Of a stretch of DNA of 56,458 nucleotides, positions 51,419-56,458 are shown piece after piece. Below the pieces are notes generated by a model. That model saw only the letters and a list, made by a program, of their open reading frames with translations. It was not told where the DNA came from and made no database searches. Source of the DNA: an uncultured Oscillospiraceae bacterium (GTDB lineage: Bacteria; Bacillota; Clostridia; Oscillospirales; Oscillospiraceae); NCBI GenBank assembly GCA_951801655.1, contig CATONV010000007.1, positions 1 to 56,458 of the forward strand, given 5' to 3'. Within the stretch, counting starts at the first letter, position 1. Every line of letters starts with the position of its first letter. A program made the translations under genes and the position numbers.

Positions 51419-52822
51419 TCAGAAATTGGAATACAGGAAGGGGTTATAGGTGCCGTCCACCAGGTAGGCGGTGCAGACGATCAGCCCCCCGGCAATCAGA
51501 ACGGTGCAGACCGCCTGCTGTCCCCTGGCCCCCAGCCGGCGGTAGACCGACGCCCCCAGGGGGGTGGAGGCCAGGGCCGCCAGGCACAGGATGGGTAGGT
51601 AGCTGGCCAGGTAGTAGCCGAAGGACGTGTTCGCCAAGGGGACGCCCCCCAGTCCAAACATGACCTTCAGGTAGGCCCCCAGGTGGGAGAAGTCCTCAAT
51701 GGCAAAGATAGCCCAGCTCACCATAACAAAGAACATGGTGTACACATGGCCCACCAGAGAGGGGGCTTTCTCCAACGGTTTGAGCAGGAAGAACTTCTCC
51801 ACCATCAGCAGAGCGAAGAAGTACAGCCCCCAGCACAAGAAATTCCAGCTGGCCCCGTGCCAGATGCCGGTGGCCGCCCAGACCACAAAGAGGTTGAACA
51901 TCCACCGCGGCCTGGCGCACCGGTTGCCCCCCAGGGGGATATACAGGTACTCCCGAAACCAGGTGGACAGGGAGATGTGCCACCGCCGCCAAAACTCGGT
52001 GATGCTTTTGGAGATATAGGGGTAGTTGAAGTTGGGCAGGAACTCAAAGCCCAGCATTCGCCCCAGACCTACCGCCATGTCGGAGTAGCCCGAGAAGTCG
52101 AAGTAAATCTGGAAGGTGAAGGCCAGCACCCCCAGCCAGGCCCCGGCCACCGTCAGCTCGGATGGGGCCATGGCCTTGCAGCTGTCCCACAGCATTCCCA
52201 CGTTGTTGGCGATCAGCAGCTTTTTGGCCAGGCCCACCATCAAGATCTGCACCCCGGAGGCAAATTTGTCCGCGGAGCAGGTCCTCTCATTGATCTGGTC
52301 CCCCAGGTCCTTGTACTTGATGATGGGGCCGGCGATAAGCTGGGGAAAGAGGGTGACGAAGGTGCCGAAGTTAAGGATGCTCCGCTGGGCCCGGGCGTCC
52401 CCCCGGTAGACGTCGATGGTGTAGCTCATGGTCTGGAAGGTGTAGAAGGAGATGCCGATGGGGAGATGGATTCCCAGCACCGGCATGAAGGTGAGGCCAA
52501 CCGACTGGAGAGACCCGGCGATAAAATCCCAGTACTTGAAAAAGCACAGCAGGGCCAGGTTGAACACAACGGAGGAGGCCACCGCCCTTTTCGCCCCCCG
52601 GTCATTCCCTCTGGCCTTGCACCTCTCCACCAGTAGACCGTGAGTGTAGTCGATGGCGGTGGACAGGAACATGATAGCCACATAGGCCCTCTCCCCCCAC
52701 CAGTAGAAGAACAGGGAGGCGCACAACAGGACCACGTTGCGCCCCCGTCGGGGGACGATATAGTACAGGAACAGGGTGAAGACCAGAAAATAAAACATGA
52801 AAATGGGGGTGGAAAAAACCAT
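51419..52822 (-). CDS. MBOAT-family O-acyltransferase (AlgI/DltB-like)
   Basis: This 467-residue polytopic protein has about 11 membrane helices. Signatures are FFYWWGERAYVAIM near the start, IGISFYTFQTMSYTIDVY, FRRWHISLSTW-like EFWRRWHISLSTWFREYLYI, and TGIWHGASWNF with the catalytic histidine. It moves acyl groups across the membrane to sugars or polymers; substrate is unresolved. The ATG at 52822 follows AAGAGGTGTCCGCT; a GTG three codons earlier is possible. It pairs with the downstream DHHW gene. A DUF4358 lipoprotein gene lies upstream behind its own terminator. Confidence 0.92.
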   Translation of the reverse strand: MVFSTPIFMFYFLVFTLFLYYIVPRRGRNVVLLCASLFFYWWGERAYVAIMFLSTAIDYTHGLLVERCKARGNDRGAKRAVASSVVFNLALLCFFKYWDFIAGSLQSVGLTFMPVLGIHLPIGISFYTFQTMSYTIDVYRGDARAQRSILNFGTFVTLFPQLIAGPIIKYKDLGDQINERTCSADKFASGVQILMVGLAKKLLIANNVGMLWDSCKAMAPSELTVAGAWLGVLAFTFQIYFDFSGYSDMAVGLGRMLGFEFLPNFNYPYISKSITEFWRRWHISLSTWFREYLYIPLGGNRCARPRWMFNLFVVWAATGIWHGASWNFLCWGLYFFALLMVEKFFLLKPLEKAPSLVGHVYTMFFVMVSWAIFAIEDFSHLGAYLKVMFGLGGVPLANTSFGYYLASYLPILCLAALASTPLGASVYRRLGARGQQAVCTVLIAGGLIVCTAYLVDGTYNPFLYSNF

Positions 52823-52857
52823 AGCGGACACCTCTTGGAGTATTTTGTGGAAGCTGC

Positions 52858-52940
52858 TGCAGGGTGGGACGACCCCGGCCCGCCGTTCTCAGGGGTCGGA
52901 CCAGGTTTTGGCGGCGCGCCGGGGTCGTCGCGCCCTACAG
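52858..52940. repeat. Palindromic intergenic repeat, type B
   Basis: It starts TGCAGGGTGGGACGACCCCGGCC at the MBOAT side and ends GGGGTCGTCGCGCCCTACAG. It lies between the MBOAT start and the lipoprotein terminator. Confidence 0.8.
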
Positions 52941-52943
52941 GCG

Positions 52944-52971
52944 AAAAGGGCCCGCCCAAGGGGGCGGGCCC
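52944..52971 (-). terminator. Intrinsic terminator of the DUF4358 lipoprotein gene
   Basis: On the minus strand GGGCCCGCCC, a 4-base loop and GGGCGGGCCC are followed by TTTTCGCC. It lies about 20 bases after the stop codon. Confidence 0.9.
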
Positions 52972-52989
52972 CACAAATATCAGGATTCC

Positions 52990-53988
52990 TTAAAACAGGG
53001 CATTAAATTCCTTGACGATGTCGTCGCAGCTCTCGTGGACCACCATCATCACGTAGTTGCCGTTGGAGACGACGCGGGAGTTGTTCAGCCACTGCTCGGT
53101 GGGGCCGGGATACCAGGCGCCGGGGTTGCCCTGTCCGTCCTCGCCGGACATGCGATCGATGCGGGCCTGGAAGATGGCCTTGACGGTGTCCACGTCCTTG
53201 CTGTCCTTCACCTGGACCAGGCCGAACTCGCCGTTGTTCATGGACATCCTGGTGATATAGACCAACTTCTGCTCTGCGCTGATTCCACTCAGACCGGCGT
53301 ACATCTGATCCAGGAGGGAGCTGTCGGCCAGCTCCAGGAAGCCAAATTCATACTTGCCGATGGTGTCGTCGTAGAACTTCTGGAGGTCTACCTTGGAGGC
53401 GGAGGAGCTGCCGGAGCCGCTGGAGGATCCGGAGGAGTCGGAGGAGACGCCGTCCCAGCGGCAGCGGATGATACAGGTGGCCTTGGCCCCGTCATACTCC
53501 ACCGTAATGGTGGCCTGACCGGGGGCCACGGCGGTGACGGTGCCGTCCTCGGCCACGGTGGCCACCTTCTCGTCGCTGGAGGAGAAGACGGCAAGGCCGT
53601 CGGTGTCGGGCTGGGCGGTATAGCGCAGGCGGAAGGTGGCTCCGGCCTTCTTCAGCGTGACATCAGTCTTGTTCAGGGTGATGGTCACCGCTGAGTCGGA
53701 GCCGCCGGGCTGTGTCCCCTCGGAGGAGGAGCCGTCCGCAGAGCCGTCTGGGGCAGAACCCTCCGGCTGGGAGGCATCCGGGGTAGAGGGATTCGAGCCA
53801 TCGGGGTTGGAGGCGTCGGGGTTGGAGGCGTCGGGCTGGCTGGAGTCTCCGCCGGGGGCGATGACACTCACGTCAGAGCCGCTGCCGGGGTTGGAGGAGG
53901 AAGCGCCGCCCTTGTTTCCGCCGCCGCAGGCGGCCAGGGACAGGACCATAGCGGTGGCCAGCACCGCCGCAAAGATACGTCTTTTCAT
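52990..53988 (-). CDS. Lipoprotein with BIG2 and DUF4358 domains
   Basis: A lipoprotein signal ends in the lipobox SLAAC (Cys about 21). A 75-residue Ser/Pro/Asp/Gly-rich linker has repeats of the type D-A-S-N-P, then an Ig-like BIG2 domain (about 99-175; TITLNKTDVTLKKAG ... VATVAEDGTVTAVAPG) and a second Ser/Gly linker. The C-terminal DUF4358 domain follows (about 200-332; YDDTIGKYEFGFLELADSSL ... VMMVVHESCDDIVKEFN). In Clostridia DUF4358 proteins commonly accompany MBOAT and DHHW genes. The function is unknown, though a wall-facing partner for the acylation system is plausible. A GTG one codon earlier is an equally spaced start. Confidence 0.86.
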   Translation of the reverse strand: MKRRIFAAVLATAMVLSLAACGGGNKGGASSSNPGSGSDVSVIAPGGDSSQPDASNPDASNPDGSNPSTPDASQPEGSAPDGSADGSSSEGTQPGGSDSAVTITLNKTDVTLKKAGATFRLRYTAQPDTDGLAVFSSSDEKVATVAEDGTVTAVAPGQATITVEYDGAKATCIIRCRWDGVSSDSSGSSSGSGSSSASKVDLQKFYDDTIGKYEFGFLELADSSLLDQMYAGLSGISAEQKLVYITRMSMNNGEFGLVQVKDSKDVDTVKAIFQARIDRMSGEDGQGNPGAWYPGPTEQWLNNSRVVSNGNYVMMVVHESCDDIVKEFNALF

Positions 53989-54105
53989 CACTAAGTAACT
54001 CCTTTTCTATTGGGGTTGTAGTTTGACCCTTTTGGGTTCACGTGGGGTTTGACGCAGGAAAATAAAAAAGGTTCCCGGCTTTTTAAAATTTTTGAGAGTG
54101 GGAAT

Positions 54106-54134
54106 ATTATACTGTCTTTTTCCGCCGGTGACAA
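54106..54134 (-). promoter_or_regulatory. Sigma-A promoter of the DUF4358 lipoprotein
   Basis: On the minus strand TTGTCA (54134-54129), 17 bases and TATAAT (54111-54106) lie about 120 bases before the start. The leader in between has no recognised riboswitch. Confidence 0.78.
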
Positions 54135-54225
54135 GGGGGACAAACATTTTGCAAACGCCTGATATGTCCTCTTATTCCTCTCTTGCGTCCTCTCGGCAGA
54201 CGGAGAAAAATTTCTTCTCTCCCTC

Positions 54226-54289
54226 TTGACAAACACCCTGAGAAGGCGTATATTATACACAACATATGAGCAATTGTTCATATATGAAC
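54226..54289 (+). promoter_or_regulatory. Promoter and ArsR/CadC-type operator
   Basis: TTGACA (54226-54231), 17 bases and TATATT (54249-54254) form the promoter. The palindrome ATATGAGCAATTGTTCATAT (54264-54283, one mismatch) resembles CadC/ArsR sites, and GTTCATATATGAAC (54276-54289) is a second, perfect 14-base palindrome overlapping it. Both lie at or after the transcription start, where a repressor would block elongation or open-complex formation. Confidence 0.82.
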
Positions 54290-54307
54290 TATGAGAGGAG
54301 GCCGCCT

Positions 54308-54667
54308 ATGGAAATGAAATCTGTCCCCTGCTGTGAGGAGTCCTGCGTCCACGGCAATGTGGTGGAGGGCGTCCGCGCCCAGCTCCCCCCCGACGAGCAG
54401 CTCTACGACCTGGCCGAGCTGTTCAAAATCTTCGGAGACAGCACCCGGGTTAAGATTCTCTGCGCCCTGCTGGACGCGGAACTGTGCGTGTGCGATATCG
54501 CCAAGCTGATGGAAGTCACCCAGTCAGCTGTGTCACATCAGCTCCGGGTGCTGAAAAACAGCAAGCTGGTCAAATTCCGCCGGGAGGGAAAAACGGTGTA
54601 TTACTCCCTGGCCGACGACCATGTGATCCACATCATGGCCCAGGGGATGGAACACATTCTGGAGTAG
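54308..54667 (+). CDS. ArsR/SmtB-family metal-responsive repressor (CadC/CzrA type)
   Basis: The winged-helix domain (residues about 30-110) has ELCVCDIAKLM, the alpha-3 metal-site motif of CadC/ArsR, then VTQSAVSHQLRVLKNSKLVKF as recognition helix. The N-terminus has Cys residues in SVPCCEESCVHG, typical of CadC-like cadmium/lead/zinc sensors. A histidine pair near the end (DDHVIHIM) could form an alpha-5 zinc site as in CzrA/SmtB. The ATG at 54308 (after GAGAGGAGGCCGCCT) gives 119 residues. It heads a metal cluster and should repress it through the operator just upstream. Its TAG stop is the first part of a type B repeat. Confidence 0.92.
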   Translation: MEMKSVPCCEESCVHGNVVEGVRAQLPPDEQLYDLAELFKIFGDSTRVKILCALLDAELCVCDIAKLMEVTQSAVSHQLRVLKNSKLVKFRREGKTVYYSLADDHVIHIMAQGMEHILE

Positions 54668-54729
54668 GGCGCGACGACCCCAGCGCGCCGTTCTGACGGC
54701 TGCGGCGTGCCCAGTGGTCACGCCCTGCA
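54664..54729. repeat. Palindromic intergenic repeat, type B
   Basis: GTAGGGCGCGACGACCCCAGCGCGCCG at the left and GTGGTCACGCCCTGCA at the right pair imperfectly. Its TAG (54665-54667) is the arsR stop codon. Confidence 0.75.
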
Positions 54730-54763
54730 AGCATTCAACAAATTTCAGAAAGGATGATTCACC

Positions 54764-54976
54764 ATGAAAAAGACCTTTAAACTCATCGACCTGGACTGCG
54801 CCAACTGCGCCGCCAAAATGGAAACCGCCATCAAAAAGCTGCCCGGCGTAACGGACGCATCCGTTTCTTTTATGACACAGAAGATGACCATCGAGGCCGA
54901 CAATCTGGACGCCGTGATGAAGGACGTGGTAAAAGTCTGTAAAAAGGTGGAGCCCGACTGCGAGATCGTGCTGTGA
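54764..54976 (+). CDS. Heavy-metal-associated (HMA) domain protein
   Basis: The 70-residue protein is one ferredoxin-like HMA domain with the metal-binding CxxC in LDCANCAAKMETAIKKL. It resembles CopZ/MerP-type chaperones or the N-terminal domain detached from a P-type ATPase; the aspartate before the first Cys is like zinc/cadmium-type domains. The ATG follows AGAAAGGATGATTCACC. It overlaps the methyltransferase start (GTGA). The P-type ATPase further down lacks such a domain at its N-terminus. Confidence 0.92.
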   Translation: MKKTFKLIDLDCANCAAKMETAIKKLPGVTDASVSFMTQKMTIEADNLDAVMKDVVKVCKKVEPDCEIVL

Positions 54977-55587
54977 GTACCTTCTGGGACCGGTGGGCCC
55001 GGTTTTACGATCTGTCTCAGCGAAGTAACCGGGCAGTGAATGCCGCGGCGGCGGAGAGGGTGGCCAGGCTGGTTCCCAAGGGGGCCCGGGTGCTGGACTG
55101 TGCCGCCGGAACAGGGGAGTTTTCCCTGGCGGCGGCGGAAAACGCCGCCTCGGTGCTATGCACCGACCAGTCCCTGCCCATGCTGGAGAGGGCCCGGAAA
55201 AAGGCGGAGAGACAGGGGCTGACCAACATCACCTTCGCCCGGCGGGACCTCACCGCCCTGCCTAATCCGGACGGCAGCTTTGATGTGGTGATTGCCGCCA
55301 ACGTGCTGCATCTTCTCCCCGAACCTGAAAAGGCGGCGAGGGAGCTGTGGCGGGTCACCGCCCCGGGCGGGCGGCTCATCCTGCCCACCTACCTCCAGGG
55401 GCGGGCTGGGACAGCCTATGGAACCATGATTAAGATTTACCAGGGCGTGGGCTTTCACTATGAACACGCCTTCACCCCCGAGACCTACCGGATGCTGCTG
55501 GAGGGCCTGAACCTGGCTCCGGTGACCCTGGAGGTCATTCCGGGCCGGCTGCCCGAGGGCATCGCCATGTTGAAGAAACCCTTGTAG
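54973..55587 (+). CDS. Class I SAM-dependent methyltransferase
   Basis: A Rossmann-type methyltransferase of 204 residues. Motif I is VLDCAAGTGEFSL, the acidic post-I residue is in VLCTDQSLPM, motif II is FDVVIAANVLHLL, and WRVTAPGGRLILP is the post-motif block. The UbiE/Methyltransf_11 class fits. It starts at GTG overlapping the HMA stop. Lying between an HMA protein and a metal ATPase, it may act in metal or metalloid handling, but the substrate is unknown; arsenite methyltransferase-type cysteines are not evident. The TAG stop is the start of a type B repeat. Confidence 0.88.
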   Translation: MSTFWDRWARFYDLSQRSNRAVNAAAAERVARLVPKGARVLDCAAGTGEFSLAAAENAASVLCTDQSLPMLERARKKAERQGLTNITFARRDLTALPNPDGSFDVVIAANVLHLLPEPEKAARELWRVTAPGGRLILPTYLQGRAGTAYGTMIKIYQGVGFHYEHAFTPETYRMLLEGLNLAPVTLEVIPGRLPEGIAMLKKPL

Positions 55588-55656
55588 GGCGCGACGACCT
55601 CGGCGCGCCGCCCAAACGGCCTTAAAACACGGCGGGCCGAGTCGTCCCGCCCTACG
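55584..55656. repeat. Palindromic intergenic repeat, type B
   Basis: GTAGGGCGCGACGACCTCGGCGCGCCG pairs with CGGCGGGCCGAGTCGTCCCGCCCTACG. Its TAG (55585-55587) is the methyltransferase stop codon. Confidence 0.82.
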
Positions 55657-55677
55657 TATGTTCTGCTTACCATATTT

Positions 55678-55702
55678 GCGGGCGGCTGATAGCCGCCCCT
55701 AC
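55678..55702. repeat. Short palindromic repeat, type A fragment
   Basis: GCGGGCGGCTGATAGCCGCCCCTACG lies directly after the type B copy and before the P-type ATPase. Only the right half of a type A unit is present, forming a GGCGGCT/AGCCGCC stem. Confidence 0.6.
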
Positions 55703-55719
55703 GAAACGAGGCGTATGTT

Positions 55720-56458
55720 ATGACCCGGAAACAAAAAAAGATGCTTTACCGCATCCTGATTGCGGCTGCACTGTTCGCGGCCGCCCTGCTGCTGCCCACC
55801 ATATGGCTGCCGGGCCCTATCCCTCTTCTCTCGGCGATACGGGACCGGAACGGCTGCGGGGCCTATGCCCTGGCCAGGTGGCCTGTCTTTCTGGTCCCCT
55901 ACCTGGTCATCGGCTGGGACGTTCTCTGGAGGGCCGTCCGCAACATCCTGCACGGCCAGGTTTTCGACGAGAACTTTCTCATGTGCGTGGCCACTATCGG
56001 GGCGCTGATCATTGGAGAATACCCCGAGGCCGTGGCGGTGATGCTCTTCTACCAGGTGGGGGAGCTGTTCCAGAACGTGGCCGTCTTCCGGTCCAGGCAG
56101 TCCATCTCTGAACTGATGGACATCCGCCCCGACTACGCCAACATCCAGCGGGACGGCCAGCTGGTCCAGGTGGACCCGGAGGAGGTGGCGGTGGGGGACG
56201 TGATTGTCATCAAGGCCGGGGAGAGAGTGCCCTTGGACGGTACGGTCCTGGAGGGGACCTCCGCCCTGGACACCGCCGCCCTCACCGGCGAGTCCCTGCC
56301 CCGGGACGTTGGGGTTGGGGACGAGGTGATCTCAGGCTGTGTCAACCTGTCCGGACTGCTCCACGTGAAGGTATCCAAGCCCTTTGGACAGTCCACCGTG
56401 GCACGCATTCTGGATCTGGTGGAGAACTCCAGCGAGAAAAAGGCCCAGGCGGAGCACT
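55720..56458 (+). CDS. Heavy-metal P-type ATPase (CadA/ZntA-like), cut by the window end
   Basis: The frame is open from ATG 55720 (after ACGAGGCGTATGTT) to the window end. About 246 codons are visible. Membrane segments lie near residues 11-30 and 55-75 and around FLMCVATIGALIIG. The P1B helix motif GQVFDENFLMCVATIGA is followed by EYPEAVAVMLFYQVGE and the actuator domain with LDTAALTGESLP. The phosphorylation (DKTGT) and CPC sites lie beyond the end. A predicted insertion-like stretch (LPGPIPLLSAIRDRNGCG, about residues 30-47) replaces the usual short loop. No HMA domain precedes it; the gene at 54764 supplies one separately. It should export zinc, cadmium, lead or similar ions under the ArsR regulator. 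Confidence 0.9.
   Translation, partial: MTRKQKKMLYRILIAAALFAAALLLPTIWLPGPIPLLSAIRDRNGCGAYALARWPVFLVPYLVIGWDVLWRAVRNILHGQVFDENFLMCVATIGALIIGEYPEAVAVMLFYQVGELFQNVAVFRSRQSISELMDIRPDYANIQRDGQLVQVDPEEVAVGDVIVIKAGERVPLDGTVLEGTSALDTAALTGESLPRDVGVGDEVISGCVNLSGLLHVKVSKPFGQSTVARILDLVENSSEKKAQAEH

Overview
The window is a gene-dense, GC-rich stretch of chromosome that looks like a spore-forming Clostridia member of the Oscillospiraceae type (Flavonifractor/Lawsonibacter/Oscillibacter-like). The basis is the IspH-ribosomal protein S1 fusion, GerW, WhiA, a CarD-family regulator, S-layer-homology proteins, the murB-rapZ-yvcK-whiA-dnaE order, and sigma-A promoters with AGGAGG-type ribosome sites. No rRNA, tRNA, CRISPR, phage or transposase gene was seen. 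The genus is an inference.

Layout. 1-5475 (minus): ispD-ispF (MEP isoprenoid pathway), carD, then cmk-plsC-ispH/rpsA with 4-base overlaps. 5476-6264: a palindrome-rich intergenic element and a divergent XRE regulator/71-aa protein pair. 6242-12876 (minus): an RpiR regulator with a FAD oxidoreductase, and the segregation/sporulation run scpA-scpB-DUF2953-gerW-dac-pseudouridine synthase. 12961-13508 (plus): a 50-aa ribbon-helix-helix-like protein and a 69-aa protein behind a strong promoter. 13501-20143 (minus): proteostasis run tig-clpP-clpX-lon-engB. 20395-22570 (minus): thrC and a phosphoesterase. 22858-26911: uronate catabolism genes (KDG kinase, KDPG aldolase with a C-terminal VOC-like extension), their probable GntR regulator, a broken kduI remnant and a HAD phosphatase. 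26999-31713: an SLH protein, a half-size EamA transporter, and a solute-binding lipoprotein followed by an MCP-like receptor. 31873-41579 (plus): murB-rapZ-yvcK-whiA, DUF1330, GNAT, dnaE and two tandem MgtC-family proteins. 41788-42374: promoter, probable yjdF riboswitch, yjdF gene and terminator. 42438-50161 (minus): SLH protein, MacA/MacB-like efflux operon, and a two-component system. 50288-53988 (minus): a DUF4358 lipoprotein, MBOAT acyltransferase and DHHW protein, a probable cell-surface acylation locus. 54226-end (plus): an ArsR/CadC-type metal-responsive cluster (regulator, HMA protein, methyltransferase, P-type ATPase cut by the window end).

The most unusual signals are non-coding. 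A dispersed family of imperfect palindromes (ends TGTAGGGGCGG...CCGCCCCTACA or TAGGGCGCGACGACC...) sits just behind genes, and in four cases its terminal TAG is the stop codon of the neighbouring gene. Other signals are three GTAC cores spaced exactly 11 bp apart over the ribbon-helix-helix promoter, a matched pair of candidate GntR operators, and a perfect 18-bp hairpin at 41718-41756. No wholly new multi-gene defence or mobile system was recognised.
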